DNA from: Bacteroidota bacterium
GTDB lineage: Bacteria > Bacteroidota > Ignavibacteria > UBA10030 > UBA8401
NCBI GenBank assembly: GCA_028749215.1
Contig: JAQUOA010000008.1
Coordinates: forward strand, 1 to 32,222
DNA length: 32,222 nt
Direction: 5' to 3'
The notes beneath the pieces are model-generated. The model was not told where the DNA came from. It was given only the letters and a program-made list of their open reading frames with translations, and made no database searches. This document shows positions 8,281-17,072 of this stretch, piece after piece; the first letter of the stretch is position 1; each line of letters starts with the position of its first letter. The translations under genes were made by a program, and so were the position numbers.

Positions 8281-8302
8281 ACCCCGAGGAAGAACTCGGG
8301 GT
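8281..8302 (-). promoter_or_regulatory. Hairpin in the aminotransferase–serA gap, just before the serA ribosome site
   Basis: ACCCCGAG and CTCGGGGT form a perfect 8-bp GC-rich stem around a 6-nt loop. On the transcribed (minus) strand a run of seven T precedes the stem and none follows, so it is not a normal intrinsic terminator in either direction. It lies 23 nt upstream of the serA ATG and could affect mRNA processing, stability or serA translation. Confidence 0.6.
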
Positions 8303-8330
8303 AAAAAAACCAAGAGACCGGTAAAGGAAA

Positions 8331-9467
8331 TTACTTCGCGGCTAATGCCTGCAACAATCCTTTGACTCCGGCACCAAGATCAAATTTGTATCCCGATTCT
8401 TTCAATGTTAGTTCCAAAGCACCGATCATCATAATCATATCCAGCTCGTCGTAATATCCAAGATGTGAAATACGGAATATTTTTCCGGTAAAGTCATCTT
8501 GTCCGCCCGCGATGGTGATGCCGTATTTTCCTTTGAGGATTTTATTGAACGATTTCCATTCAACTCCCTCCGGAACCCATACCGGTGTAACCGCGAATGA
8601 TGGAAATTCGGAAAACAATTTTAATCCAATAGAAGAAACACCGGCACGAATTGCACCCGCAAGACGTTTATGACGGCTCCATACATTTTCAATTCCTTCA
8701 TCAACAATTTTTTGGAGAGCAGCATCAACGCCTATCACTAACGACACGGCCGGAGTCCATGGCGTATCATTATCTTGATACGATTTCAACGCACGTTTCA
8801 AATCAAGATAGAATCTCGGCATCTTCGATGTCTCGATTGCAGCGACAGCTCGTTTGCTGAGTGCGACGAAAGCAAGTCCCGGCGGAATCATTAAACCTTT
8901 TTGCGAACCGGTGACGCACACATCAATTCCCCATTCATCAAAACGCATTTCGTGCGCCCCAACAGCCGTGATGCCGTCAACGCAGACCAATGCGTTGGAA
9001 TTTTCGCGGATTATTTTCGCCAATGCTTTCACATCCGTTGCCGCACCGGTCGACGTTTCGCTGTGTGTAAGGTACACCGCTTTAGCATCCGGGTTTGCTT
9101 TCAGAGCAGAAAGAATTTGTTCTTCGGTCGGCGCTTTTCCCCATTCAATTTTAATTTCAACGACATTTAAGCCGTACACTTTCGGCATCTTTACCCAGCG
9201 TTCGCCGAACTTTCCGCCGTTGCACGAAATAACTTTATCACCGGGTGAGAACAAACTGACGAATGTTGATTCGACACCGCCGGTTCCTGAACAGGTCAGA
9301 GTAATAACCGGTTGTTCAGTTTGGAAAAGGTATTTTAAATTTTTGTTAACTCGCGTCGTCACCTCGTTGAATTCAGGATTGCGATGATGGATGATCGGTT
9401 CCGCCATCTTCAACATTACGGTTTCCGGAATCGGCGTGGGTCCTGGGGTAAATAATCGTTTTTTCAT
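8331..9467 (-). CDS. Class-V PLP aminotransferase (serine–pyruvate / alanine–glyoxylate family)
   Basis: A 378-residue fold-type I PLP enzyme. The N-terminus KRLFTPGPTPIPE and the SGTGGVES loop are typical of the serine–glyoxylate/alanine–glyoxylate family. Asp164 (CVDGITAVG) should contact the PLP nitrogen and Lys190 (VTGSQKGLMIPPG) should form the Schiff base. A substrate-binding arginine is probable in KIFRISHLG. Its position immediately upstream of serA suggests a role in serine formation, either transaminating phosphohydroxypyruvate in place of a classical SerC or interconverting serine, glyoxylate and pyruvate; the sequence alone does not decide. No phosphoserine phosphatase gene is nearby. 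An AAAGGG ribosome site precedes the ATG. Confidence 0.92.
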   Translation of the reverse strand: MKKRLFTPGPTPIPETVMLKMAEPIIHHRNPEFNEVTTRVNKNLKYLFQTEQPVITLTCSGTGGVESTFVSLFSPGDKVISCNGGKFGERWVKMPKVYGLNVVEIKIEWGKAPTEEQILSALKANPDAKAVYLTHSETSTGAATDVKALAKIIRENSNALVCVDGITAVGAHEMRFDEWGIDVCVTGSQKGLMIPPGLAFVALSKRAVAAIETSKMPRFYLDLKRALKSYQDNDTPWTPAVSLVIGVDAALQKIVDEGIENVWSRHKRLAGAIRAGVSSIGLKLFSEFPSFAVTPVWVPEGVEWKSFNKILKGKYGITIAGGQDDFTGKIFRISHLGYYDELDMIMMIGALELTLKESGYKFDLGAGVKGLLQALAAK

Positions 9468-9536
9468 AGTACATGCCCTTTGTAAAAAGAAAAAAGAAGG
9501 AACTGCGGGATTTTATAAGACTTCGACGTGAAGCTC

Positions 9537-10154
9537 TTACGCAACTTTTGAGGAAAGAAGTTCTTTTTCCTCGATACGACGCTCAATCATTTTCATCAGA
9601 TCGTTACGTCCGTCACCGGTGACTGCAGAAAAAGGTTGTATGCCGGCAAGATGTTTGTACTTGCTGAGCGCGCCACCGATGCAATTCATTTGGTTGATCA
9701 ATTTATTCTTCGGCAGTTTATCCGCCTTCGTAAGGACAAGAAGGAACGGGACTTTGTAGAAGTCGAGCCATCCCATCATCGTATTGTCCAGCTCTGTTGG
9801 TCCTAACCGAGCATCGACTATTTGAATGGCTAATGCAATTTGTTTTCGTGTGTGAAAAAATTCTTCAATAAGCTGTGTCCATCCCGCTTTCACATGCTCC
9901 GCAACTTTTGCATATCCGTATCCCGGCAGATCGACGAAATACAAATCCTTATTGATGAGATAGTAATTGAGCTCTCGTGTTTTTCCCGGTGTTGAACTGA
10001 CACGCGCAATATTTTTGCGATTGCACAGTTTATTCAGCAACGACGATTTACCAACGTTGGAACGTCCAATAAAAATAATTTCCGGAAGGTTGGTTTTAGG
10101 AAGTTGATGAAGGTTGGCTACACCGACTACAAAATCTACAGTAGAAATTTTCAT
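9537..10154 (-). CDS. engB: Ribosome-biogenesis GTPase EngB/YsxC
   Basis: A 205-residue TrmE-Era-EngA-EngB family GTPase with the usual length. G1 is GRSNVGKSSLLNK (about 30–42), the switch region has RVSSTPGKTRELN, G3 is FVDLPGYGYAKV and G4 is LTKADKLPKN. In other bacteria EngB is needed for late assembly of the 50S subunit, which fits its place next to the ribosomal cluster. It lies 69 nt downstream of rplQ beyond a hairpin, so it may be read through from the alpha operon or have its own start; I found no convincing promoter. Confidence 0.97.
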   Translation of the reverse strand: MKISTVDFVVGVANLHQLPKTNLPEIIFIGRSNVGKSSLLNKLCNRKNIARVSSTPGKTRELNYYLINKDLYFVDLPGYGYAKVAEHVKAGWTQLIEEFFHTRKQIALAIQIVDARLGPTELDNTMMGWLDFYKVPFLLVLTKADKLPKNKLINQMNCIGGALSKYKHLAGIQPFSAVTGDGRNDLMKMIERRIEEKELLSSKVA

Positions 10155-10191
10155 ACGCCTAACACATCTTTTTAGTTAAAGTCTCTGAACA

Positions 10192-10219
10192 ACAAAGGAT
10201 AGCAATCGCTATCCTTTGT
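10192..10219 (-). terminator. Likely terminator at the end of the rplQ (alpha) operon
   Basis: ACAAAGGATAGC and GCTATCCTTTGT form a perfect 12-bp stem with a 4-nt loop, right after the rplQ stop. On the minus strand the core stem GGATAGC/GCTATCC is followed by TTTGTTGTT, an interrupted U-tract, so termination is plausible but may be partial, leaving some read-through to engB. Confidence 0.65.
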
Positions 10220-10223
10220 ACGA

Positions 10224-10763
10224 TTATTGCTTTTCTGCAGCCGCGGTTTGTTCGCCCGCACTTGCTTCAGCTCCTGCTGTCGCAGGTTCGACTTTAGTAC
10301 TTTTCTTTTTCTGACTGATACGCGATCGACGATCTTGCTTCTTCTTCACCGGCGTTGCCGTTTCCTCAGCCTGCACGCCAAAATCAACAAGCTCCAGCAA
10401 TGCAACGTGAGCACCATCGCCCAAGCGCTGCCCGAGTTTTATCACTCTGGTATATCCGCCGGGACGGTTGGCCACTTTCGGTGCAATTTCGGTGAAGAGC
10501 ATTTTCACAACATCTTTGTCTTTGATGAAACGGGCAACTTCGCGGCGTGCATGAATATTCTTCGGCGCACCGTCAACTTCTTTTGCCACAGCATTCTTTG
10601 CCCGGGTAATAATTTTCTCTACCACGGCACGTGCTTCTTTTGCTTTTGCCAGTGTTGTCTTGATTCTTTTATGACGCAATACCGATGTTGACAAAGCGCT
10701 TAACAGAGCTTTACGGTGACTTGCTGTTCGATTTAATTTTCTTCCTGCTCGTCCATGTATCAT
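10224..10763 (-). CDS. rplQ: 50S ribosomal protein L17 with C-terminal extension
   Basis: L17 sits near the exit-tunnel side of the 50S subunit. The conserved part (residues 1–~120) has GRKLNRTASHRKALLSALST near the start and RPGGYTRVIKLGQRLGDGA. The protein has 179 residues against about 120–130 in most bacteria: the last ~50 are a low-complexity Lys/Ala/Glu tail (KKKQDRRSRISQKKKSTK, then EPATAGAEASAGEQTAAAEK). Such tails occur in this phylum group and are probably disordered. It is the last gene of the alpha operon, 12 nt after rpoA. Confidence 0.97.
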   Translation of the reverse strand: MIHGRAGRKLNRTASHRKALLSALSTSVLRHKRIKTTLAKAKEARAVVEKIITRAKNAVAKEVDGAPKNIHARREVARFIKDKDVVKMLFTEIAPKVANRPGGYTRVIKLGQRLGDGAHVALLELVDFGVQAEETATPVKKKQDRRSRISQKKKSTKVEPATAGAEASAGEQTAAAEKQ

Positions 10764-10775
10764 TGCAATATCCTT

Positions 10776-11762
10776 TTATTCGCTGTCTTTCAAATATTTG
10801 TCAACATCCATACCGAAGGTAAGATTGTTGGCGTCAACAATTGCTGTTAACTCTGCCAGTGATTTACGCCCGAAGTTACGGAACTTCAATAACTCGCCTT
10901 CATCTTTACGAACCAGGTCGCCGAGCGTTTTAATATCGGCCGCACGCAGGCAATTGTGCGAACGGACGGAGAGTTCAAGTTCATCGACCGGCGTGATCAA
11001 GATTTTTCGGATGCGGGAAATCTCTTCATCCCGTTCGGTATCTTCTTTTTCTGTTTCCTGTGTTGCATCAAAATTAATAAAGAATTGAATATGGTCACGC
11101 AAAATTTTTCCTGCATACGCAACGGCGTCTTTCGGCACAATGGAACCGTCGGTATCAACTTCCAAAATCAATTTTTCATAATCCGTCTGCTGGCCGACGC
11201 GTGTCGATTCAACATGGTACCGCACATTCACGATCGGTGTAAAAATTGAATCGATCGTAATGGTACCGACGGGCTGATCGGGCATTTTGTTTTCTTCCGA
11301 TGTAACGTACCCTTTGCCACGTCCGATGCGAAATTCAATTTCAAAATCGGCATCTTTATTCAGCGTGGCAATCTGTAATTCCGGATTCATGATTTCGACT
11401 TCAGGGCTTGCGTTTTGAATATCTCCCGCCAAGAATTTTCCCGATCCTTTTAAATGGACGGAGACTTTTCCCACTTTTTTATTCGTCGCCTTCAACCGTA
11501 CTTGTTTGAGGTTCAAAATCATGTCGGACACGTCTTCGACGATGCCGGGAAGAGTGGTGAATTCATGAACAATTCCCTCGACCCGAAGCGCCGTAATGGC
11601 GTATCCAGGAAGCGATGAAAGAAGAACCCGGCGTAATGCATTTCCAATGGTAACGCCGTATCCTTTTTCTAACGGTTGGACGATAAATCTGCCGAACGTT
11701 TCTGTGCTTGAAGTTTCTTCAAGAAGAACGTTTTCAGGCATTTGAAATTGTGTGTTACTCAT
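10776..11762 (-). CDS. rpoA: RNA polymerase alpha subunit
   Basis: A 328-residue alpha subunit. The N-terminal domain (about 1–235) carries FGRFIVQPLEKGYGVTIGNA and LRRVLLSSLPGYAI, used for dimerisation and beta/beta-prime assembly. A short linker leads to the C-terminal domain (about 255–320), with DELELSVRSHNCLRAADIKT and FRNFGRKSLAEL, which contacts UP elements and activators. It lies between rpsD (33 nt) and rplQ (12 nt), the usual alpha-operon order. Confidence 0.98.
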   Translation of the reverse strand: MSNTQFQMPENVLLEETSSTETFGRFIVQPLEKGYGVTIGNALRRVLLSSLPGYAITALRVEGIVHEFTTLPGIVEDVSDMILNLKQVRLKATNKKVGKVSVHLKGSGKFLAGDIQNASPEVEIMNPELQIATLNKDADFEIEFRIGRGKGYVTSEENKMPDQPVGTITIDSIFTPIVNVRYHVESTRVGQQTDYEKLILEVDTDGSIVPKDAVAYAGKILRDHIQFFINFDATQETEKEDTERDEEISRIRKILITPVDELELSVRSHNCLRAADIKTLGDLVRKDEGELLKFRNFGRKSLAELTAIVDANNLTFGMDVDKYLKDSE

Positions 11763-11795
11763 AATCGGTTCCCACCAAGTGAAAAAAACTATAAA

Positions 11796-12407
11796 TTATT
11801 TGGAGTACAGCTCGACAACGAGCTGTTCGTTTGCCAGCAACGGAATTTCTTCACGCTCCGGCACACGTAAAAATGTTCCTGCCATGCCAGCTTTATCAAG
11901 ACTTACCCAGCCGTACATCGACGCATCTTTCACGCGTTTCATTGCGTTGTGAATAATGTCGAGCTGACGGCTCTTTTCACGCACTGTGATGATATCTCCT
12001 GCACGCAATTGGAAAGACGGAATATTCACCTTCTCGTTGTTCACAAGAAAATGCCCGTGATTGACAAGCTGACGCGATGCACGGCGTGTCGGCGCTAATC
12101 CAAGCCGATAGACGACGTTGTCGAATCGCTGCTCGAGCAGTTTTACGAGATTATCGCCGGTCTTTCCTTTCATGTGCGACGCTTTTTCAAAATATGTACG
12201 GAATTGTCGTTCCAACACTCCGTAGATATATTTCATTTTTTGTTTTTCTTTAAGCTGTAATCCGTATTCGGAGGTCTTTTGCCGTTTGCCTTTACCATGC
12301 TGACCCGGACCGTACGGGCGACGCTCCATAAACTTGTTTGCTTTTTGACTTAAGGCAATACCAAGTTTGCGGGATTGCTTTACTATTGAACCTGTTGAAC
12401 GTGCCAT
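11796..12407 (-). CDS. rpsD: 30S ribosomal protein S4
   Basis: A 203-residue S4, a primary 16S rRNA-binding protein that nucleates 30S body assembly. It has the S4 RNA-binding domain (RLDNVVYRLGLA-like segment with RRASRQLVNHGHFLVN). The N-terminal region (SRKLGIALSQKANKFMERRP) lacks the zinc-binding cysteines, so it is the C-minus form. In E. coli S4 represses its own operon; no matching leader structure was identified here. Confidence 0.98.
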   Translation of the reverse strand: MARSTGSIVKQSRKLGIALSQKANKFMERRPYGPGQHGKGKRQKTSEYGLQLKEKQKMKYIYGVLERQFRTYFEKASHMKGKTGDNLVKLLEQRFDNVVYRLGLAPTRRASRQLVNHGHFLVNNEKVNIPSFQLRAGDIITVREKSRQLDIIHNAMKRVKDASMYGWVSLDKAGMAGTFLRVPEREEIPLLANEQLVVELYSK

Positions 12408-12435
12408 TCTACTTTTTTATTCCTTTAATTAAGAA

Positions 12436-12840
12436 TTAGACTCTGCGTCGTTTTGGTGGACGGCATCCATTGTGAGGTATCGGGGTGATGTCACGAATGA
12501 TCGTCACTTCCAAACCGGCGGTCTGTAATGCACGAATCGCAGCTTCACGACCGGAGCCAGGGCCTTTCACGAACACTTCCACTTTGCGAAGACCAAGATC
12601 GTACGCTTCTTTCGCCGCTGCTTCTGCCGACGTTTGTGCCGCATACGGTGTGTTCTTGCGCGATCCTTTAAATCCGTTCTTTCCCGCTGAAGACCATGCA
12701 ATGGTGTTTCCGTACGTATCGGTAATTGTCACAATAACGTTGTTGAAAGTTGCTTTGACGAACGCTTTGCCGTTCACATCAACATGAATTTTCTTTTTCT
12801 TTTTTGCCGCGGTCGTTGGCGCCGCTTGTTGTTTTGCCAC
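12436..12840 (-). CDS. rpsK: 30S ribosomal protein S11
   Basis: A 134-residue S11 of the 30S platform. It carries [33 protein letters not shown] and the C-terminal [18 protein letters not shown] signature. The N-terminus has a Lys/Ala-rich stretch. Translation starts at GTG, 20 nt after the rpsM stop, with AAAGGT upstream. Confidence 0.98.
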   Translation of the reverse strand: MAKQQAAPTTAAKKKKKIHVDVNGKAFVKATFNNVIVTITDTYGNTIAWSSAGKNGFKGSRKNTPYAAQTSAEAAAKEAYDLGLRKVEVFVKGPGSGREAAIRALQTAGLEVTIIRDITPIPHNGCRPPKRRRV

Positions 12841-12860
12841 AGTTCTACCTTTCAGACTAA

Positions 12861-13244
12861 TTATTTCTTAGCGATTGCTTTCTTCTTTCCTGCGACTGTC
12901 TTACGTTTTCCTTTTCTCGTCCGCGAATTCGTTCTGGACCGCTGACCGCGCACGGGCAAACCTTTGCGATGACGAAGGCCGCGATACGCGCCGATATCCA
13001 TCAACCGCTTGATGTTCATTTGCGTTTCAGCGCGAAGAGCACCTTCGGTTTTATATTCGGTTTGAAGAATAGTTCGGATCTTATTTACTTCTTCATCGGT
13101 CAATGATCCTACTTTTTTGTTTTCATCTATACCGGCCTTCGCAAGAATCTCCTGCGCAGTTGTACGGCCGATGCCGTAAATATAGGTGAGACCGATAACA
13201 CTTCGTTTATTTTTTGGTAAATCAACTCCTGCAATACGGGCCAC
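12861..13244 (-). CDS. rpsM: 30S ribosomal protein S13
   Basis: A 127-residue S13 of the 30S head, contacting the P-site tRNA and the 50S bridge. It starts [20 protein letters not shown] and has [19 protein letters not shown] plus a basic C-terminal tail ([18 protein letters not shown]). Start codon GTG with AGGAG eight bases upstream. It begins the alpha set after rpmJ. Confidence 0.98.
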   Translation of the reverse strand: MARIAGVDLPKNKRSVIGLTYIYGIGRTTAQEILAKAGIDENKKVGSLTDEEVNKIRTILQTEYKTEGALRAETQMNIKRLMDIGAYRGLRHRKGLPVRGQRSRTNSRTRKGKRKTVAGKKKAIAKK

Positions 13245-13266
13245 TGATCAATCTCCTAAATGTCTA

Positions 13267-13380
13267 TTAACCTTGACGTTGTTTGTGTTTTGGATTCTTG
13301 CAAATGACCATCACTTTGCCTTTGCGGCGGACGATCTTGCAGTGTTCACAGATTTTCTTTACAGATGCACGAACTTTCAT
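13267..13380 (-). CDS. rpmJ: 50S ribosomal protein L36
   Basis: A 37-residue gene too short for the ORF track, read from ATG at 13380 to TAA at 13267. The translation [20 protein letters not shown], continuing [17 protein letters not shown], is a complete L36. Cys11, Cys14, Cys27 and His32 give the zinc-binding (C-plus) form. It lies between infA (19 nt) and rpsM (22 nt), its usual place. Confidence 0.97.
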   Translation of the reverse strand: MKVRASVKKICEHCKIVRRKGKVMVICKNPKHKQRQG

Positions 13381-13399
13381 GGTCGTTCCTTTTCAACTC

Positions 13400-13618
13400 T
13401 TATTTGTAGCGGTAAGTAATTCTGCCTTTGGTTAAATCGTACGGAGATAATTCTACCGTAACTTTATCCCCTACCAAAATCTTAATGTAGTGCATACGCA
13501 TTTTGCCGGAGATGTGCGCAAGAATTTCGTGTCCATTGTCTAACTTTACCCGAAACGATGCATTGGGCAGCGTATCGGTTATGACTCCATCAACTTTTAT
13601 TGCGTCTTGTTTAGACAT
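13400..13618 (-). CDS. infA: Translation initiation factor IF-1
   Basis: A 72-residue S1-fold (OB) protein that binds the 30S A site during initiation. The sequence shows [20 protein letters not shown] and [20 protein letters not shown], the complete family. Its ATG overlaps the map stop by one base (TAATG), indicating translational coupling. Confidence 0.98.
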   Translation of the reverse strand: MSKQDAIKVDGVITDTLPNASFRVKLDNGHEILAHISGKMRMHYIKILVGDKVTVELSPYDLTKGRITYRYK

Positions 13619-14385
13619 TAATTATACATTGTTAAAACTTCTGCTTTGCCTTTGCCAACAACAATCGTGTATTCAAAGTGTGCCGACGGCTTTCCATCCT
13701 GCGTCACAATTGTCCAACGATCTGCCAGTGTCCGCACTTTGTACGATCCCGCGTTCACCATCGGCTCAATCGCCAATGTCATCCCTGCACACAGCATCAC
13801 GCCTTTATTAGGCTTTCCATAATTTGGAACTTGCGGATCTTCGTGCAACTCTCTTCCTACCGCATGACCCACTAAATCTCTGACCACCGAAAAACCTTCT
13901 GCTTCAACATGCGATTGAACGGCGTTGGCAATATCTCCGATCCGATTTCCATCCACCGCTTTTTCCACTGCACGATCGAGCGACTCTTTTGTTACCCGCA
14001 TCAATCTTCTTTTTTCTTCAGAAACATCACCAACCGCAAATGTGAAAGCCCCGTCTCCGAAAAATCCATTTTTCTTTGCCCCTACGTCAATCGAAACTAT
14101 CTCCCCTTCGCGCAAAATTCTTTTCCCCGGTATGCCATGAACCACTTCATCGTCAACTGAGATGCACAATGTTCCAGGAAACGGGTTGCCTACTTCTGCA
14201 CCGTATCCTTTGAACGCCGGCACCGCCCCACAGCTTCGAATGTAATCTTCAGCCATTAAATCAAGCTGTAAAGTTGAAGCACCGGGTTTAATCTGCGTTC
14301 CAATAAGCTTTATGACATCGCTTACTATTCGGCAGCTTTCACGCATCAACTCAATTTCTTCTGCCGTTTTAATTGTTATTGCCAT
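13618..14385 (-). CDS. map: Methionine aminopeptidase, type I
   Basis: A 256-residue enzyme removing N-terminal Met from new proteins. Metal ligands are the two Asp in [17 protein letters not shown], His in [12 protein letters not shown], Glu in AIEPMVN and Glu in FEYTIVV. The track starts at a TTG (14403), but the ATG at 14385 ([14 protein letters not shown]) fits the family better. Neither has a clear ribosome site, so coupling to the secY stop 23 nt upstream is likely. It follows secY directly with no adk gene between, unlike E. coli-type or Bacillus-type spc operons. Confidence 0.96.
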   Translation of the reverse strand: MAITIKTAEEIELMRESCRIVSDVIKLIGTQIKPGASTLQLDLMAEDYIRSCGAVPAFKGYGAEVGNPFPGTLCISVDDEVVHGIPGKRILREGEIVSIDVGAKKNGFFGDGAFTFAVGDVSEEKRRLMRVTKESLDRAVEKAVDGNRIGDIANAVQSHVEAEGFSVVRDLVGHAVGRELHEDPQVPNYGKPNKGVMLCAGMTLAIEPMVNAGSYKVRTLADRWTIVTQDGKPSAHFEYTIVVGKGKAEVLTMYN

Positions 14386-14408
14386 TGGCGTCCAAACAAT
14401 CAACCGAT

Positions 14409-15749
14409 TTAGCGACCGATACGGCCTTTAATCTTACCGCTCTTCATGAAACCATCGTAGTGACGCATCAGCAAATGTGATTCAATTTGCTGCAAGGTAT
14501 CGAGCGCCACACCGACAATAATTAACAAACTTGTTCCGCCAAAAAAAGATGCAAAGGTCGGGGTAATTCCAAATCGAATCATAAACGCCGGAAGAATTGC
14601 AACAATAGCCAAAGAAATTGATCCGGGCAATGTAATCTTCGTTAAAATGTTGTCGATAAAATCTGATGTATGTTTCCCGGGACGAATGCCTGGGATAAAT
14701 CCGCCATTCTTTTGCATGTTATCAGCAACGTCAGTCGGGTTAAATGCGATGGCCGTATAAAAATATGTGAAGAACACAATCATCAAACCGTAAAAGAATG
14801 AATACGTGAACGAGGTATGATCAAGGTATCCGGCTATCGACCCAACAAAATCACTTTCAGGGAAAAACGTCAACACCGTCTGAGGAATAAACATAATTGA
14901 CTGAGCAAAAATAATCGGCATAACTCCTGCCGTATTCACCCGCATTGGAATATATTGTGTTACTCCGCCGTACACTTTTCGTCCAACCACACGTTTTGCA
15001 TACTGCACCGGAATGCGGCGCGTCCCCTGCGTAATCATCACAACGCCGGCAACAATCAACAACATTCCTGCCCAGATAATAAGTTCAATGATAATCGGTC
15101 GTGCACCTGAATTGACAAGATCCAACTCTCCGAGAATCGCATGCGGGAATCGTGCGATGATACCGATAAAAATAATTAGTGAAATACCATTTCCAATACC
15201 ACGCTCCGTAATTTGTTCACCGAGCCACATCATGAACATTGTGCCCGCGGTAAGGAATAACATTGTGCTGAAGGTGAATAGAACACCATGCACTTCAACC
15301 GGAACAATCGGAATTCCATTGGCATTAAGACTTCCCAGCCGCACGGTGACGCCCCATGCCTGCAACAATGAAATTACTACGGTACCAACACGAGTATATT
15401 GATTGATCTTCTTTCGACCTGCATCGCCTTCCTTTTGTAATTTTTGGAAGAAGGGAACAACAGCACCGAGCAATTGAATTATAATAGAGGCGCTGATGTA
15501 CGGCATAATGCCGAGCGCAAAAATTGCGGCATTGCTAAACGCACCGCCCACAAAAAGATCGTAGAGACCAAACAGCGTATTCGATGCTTGGTTCCGCATT
15601 GATTCCGCCAGGACGCCGGCATCAATACCGGGAAGCGTAACGTGAGATCCGATGCGGACGACAATTAAGATCGCCGCGGTGTACAGGATTCGTGTCCGCA
15701 GTTCTTCAATCTTAAAAATATTTCTGAAATTTTCAGTAATCTTACTCAT
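14409..15749 (-). CDS. secY: Protein translocase channel subunit SecY
   Basis: A 446-residue integral membrane protein with ten predicted helices forming the Sec channel. Recognisable parts are the N-terminal IFKIEELRTRILYTAAIL, the plug region after helix 1, PYISASIIIQLL, ERGIGNGISLIIFIGI, and GKHTSDFIDNILTKITLPGS in the late cytoplasmic loop. The track extends the frame 27 residues into rplO; the true start is the ATG at 15749 (MSKITENFRN). It lies 10 nt after the rplO stop. Confidence 0.97.
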   Translation of the reverse strand: MSKITENFRNIFKIEELRTRILYTAAILIVVRIGSHVTLPGIDAGVLAESMRNQASNTLFGLYDLFVGGAFSNAAIFALGIMPYISASIIIQLLGAVVPFFQKLQKEGDAGRKKINQYTRVGTVVISLLQAWGVTVRLGSLNANGIPIVPVEVHGVLFTFSTMLFLTAGTMFMMWLGEQITERGIGNGISLIIFIGIIARFPHAILGELDLVNSGARPIIIELIIWAGMLLIVAGVVMITQGTRRIPVQYAKRVVGRKVYGGVTQYIPMRVNTAGVMPIIFAQSIMFIPQTVLTFFPESDFVGSIAGYLDHTSFTYSFFYGLMIVFFTYFYTAIAFNPTDVADNMQKNGGFIPGIRPGKHTSDFIDNILTKITLPGSISLAIVAILPAFMIRFGITPTFASFFGGTSLLIIVGVALDTLQQIESHLLMRHYDGFMKSGKIKGRIGR

Positions 15750-15759
15750 TAAAGTGTAC

Positions 15760-16248
15760 TCATGCTTTTGCTGCAGCGTGTTCGCGCACGATTTCTTGCG
15801 TTGAACCGCCGACAGCCGTAATTTTTTCAACTGCAGATTTGCTGAACTTGTGAGCTGCGATTTTGAGCTTTGCTTTCAATTCACCATCGCCGAGAATTTT
15901 TACCGGCGATTTTTTATCTGACACTGTTCCGAGTTTATACAGCACCTCCGGATTGACGACACCGTCGCTGATTTTTTCCTCATCAACTAATTTTTGCAAC
16001 ACTTCAACATTGACGATTGCATATTCAATTCGATGCACCGGTGTAAATCCGAATTTCGGAAGGCGGCGCACCAACGGCATTTGACCCCCTTCAAAATTGC
16101 GTTTCTCTCCTGAACCGGATCGTGATCCTTGACCTTTGTGACCGCGTGTGGATGTACCGCCGTGCCCCGAGCCCTGGCCTCTGCCGATACGTTTTCTTTT
16201 CTTTCTGGAACCTTGTGCAAAATGAAGATTACTTAAAATGTCTGCCAT
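15760..16248 (-). CDS. rplO: 50S ribosomal protein L15
   Basis: A 162-residue L15, a late-assembling 23S rRNA-binding protein. The Gly/Arg-rich N-terminus ([20 protein letters not shown], then [11 protein letters not shown]) and [15 protein letters not shown] are family hallmarks. AGGAG precedes the ATG. The 67-nt gap from rpmD contains two small hairpins. Confidence 0.98.
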   Translation of the reverse strand: MADILSNLHFAQGSRKKRKRIGRGQGSGHGGTSTRGHKGQGSRSGSGEKRNFEGGQMPLVRRLPKFGFTPVHRIEYAIVNVEVLQKLVDEEKISDGVVNPEVLYKLGTVSDKKSPVKILGDGELKAKLKIAAHKFSKSAVEKITAVGGSTQEIVREHAAAKA

Positions 16249-16270
16249 ATTTCTCCTGTGGTAACTTTAC

Positions 16271-16301
16271 TAGCCATAGGCTAACGCTCCGGAGTCGGAG
16301 C
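16271..16301 (-). promoter_or_regulatory. Tandem small hairpins in the rpmD–rplO gap
   Basis: Two perfect inverted repeats lie side by side: TAGCC/GGCTA (16271–16283, 3-nt loop) and GCTCCG/CGGAGC (16286–16301, 4-nt loop). Neither is followed by a T-run on the transcribed strand. They fill most of an unusually wide gap in an otherwise tight operon. Confidence 0.45.
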
Positions 16302-16315
16302 TCGCGTACCGTAGA

Positions 16316-16510
16316 TTAGTCTTTTACTTCTTCAACCTTAACGAGATGTCGAACTGCATTTACCATACCGCGAATTTGCGGCGTATCGGTATGAACGACG
16401 GTATAATTCGGCCGTCCAAGACCAAGTGCTTTAATTGTGTCTTTGTGTTTCTGCAACGTATCAATAATGCTGACCGTTTGTGTAATTTTAATTTTTTTCG
16501 GCGCTGCCAT
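16316..16510 (-). CDS. rpmD: 50S ribosomal protein L30
   Basis: A 64-residue L30. [20 protein letters not shown] and [20 protein letters not shown] match the single-domain bacterial family. The track starts at a GTG (16516); the ATG two codons in ([10 protein letters not shown]) is preferred, with GAGTG upstream. L30 is absent from some bacterial lineages; it is intact here. Confidence 0.95.
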   Translation of the reverse strand: MAAPKKIKITQTVSIIDTLQKHKDTIKALGLGRPNYTVVHTDTPQIRGMVNAVRHLVKVEEVKD

Positions 16511-16526
16511 AATCACTCACAAAAAT

Positions 16527-17030
16527 TTAGTTTTGAAAAAGTTCCTGCAGCGAAATACCGCGTTCATTGGCTATCATTTTTGCATCGCGCATTGACTGCA
16601 AGGCACGCAACGTCGCTTTCACAATATTGTGAGGATTCGGAGAACCCATTTGCTTTGTCAGCACATCCTTTACTCCGGCCATTTCCAATACAGCACGAAC
16701 GCCTCCGCCGGCAATCAATCCCGTTCCGGGCGCCGCAGGACGAAGCAATACTTTACCTGCTCCAAATTTCCCCACAGCATCGTGCGGCACAGTTCCGTTG
16801 ATCAAAGGAACTTTCACAACATTTTTCTTCGCATCGTCGGTACCTTTTGAAATTGCATCGGCAACTTCGTTTGCTTTTCCAAGACCGATGCCCACATGTC
16901 CGTTTCCGTCTCCCACCACAACAATCGCGTTAAAGCTGAATCGGCGTCCGCCTTTCACAACTTTTGCCACACGGTTGATGTGCACCAGCTTGTCTTTTAG
17001 ATCTAAATCACTTGCTTTTATTCGTGCCAA
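16527..17030 (-). CDS. rpsE: 30S ribosomal protein S5 with a TTG start
   Basis: A 167-residue S5, involved in decoding accuracy and mRNA unwinding. It has [37 protein letters not shown] and the C-terminal domain [19 protein letters not shown]. The alignable start is TTG ([10 protein letters not shown]), with TGAGGT six bases upstream and no ATG nearby. It follows the embedded tRNA-Gln by 42 nt rather than following rplR directly. Confidence 0.97.
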   Translation of the reverse strand: MARIKASDLDLKDKLVHINRVAKVVKGGRRFSFNAIVVVGDGNGHVGIGLGKANEVADAISKGTDDAKKNVVKVPLINGTVPHDAVGKFGAGKVLLRPAAPGTGLIAGGGVRAVLEMAGVKDVLTKQMGSPNPHNIVKATLRALQSMRDAKMIANERGISLQELFQN

Positions 17031-17072
17031 GATAAAACCTCACAATAATGATGATACTCTTTTATTGGAAAG

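Noticed and set aside
8854-9387. 177-codon plus-strand ORF opposite the aminotransferase
   Set aside because: Antisense shadow of a clearly real PLP enzyme; no recognisable protein.
14386-14403. TTG start for map in the track
   Set aside because: The ATG six codons downstream matches the family N-terminus; the TTG has no better ribosome site.
15750-15830. 27-residue N-terminal extension of SecY in the track
   Set aside because: It lies within rplO in another frame and does not resemble SecY; the ATG at 15749 begins the conserved N-terminus.
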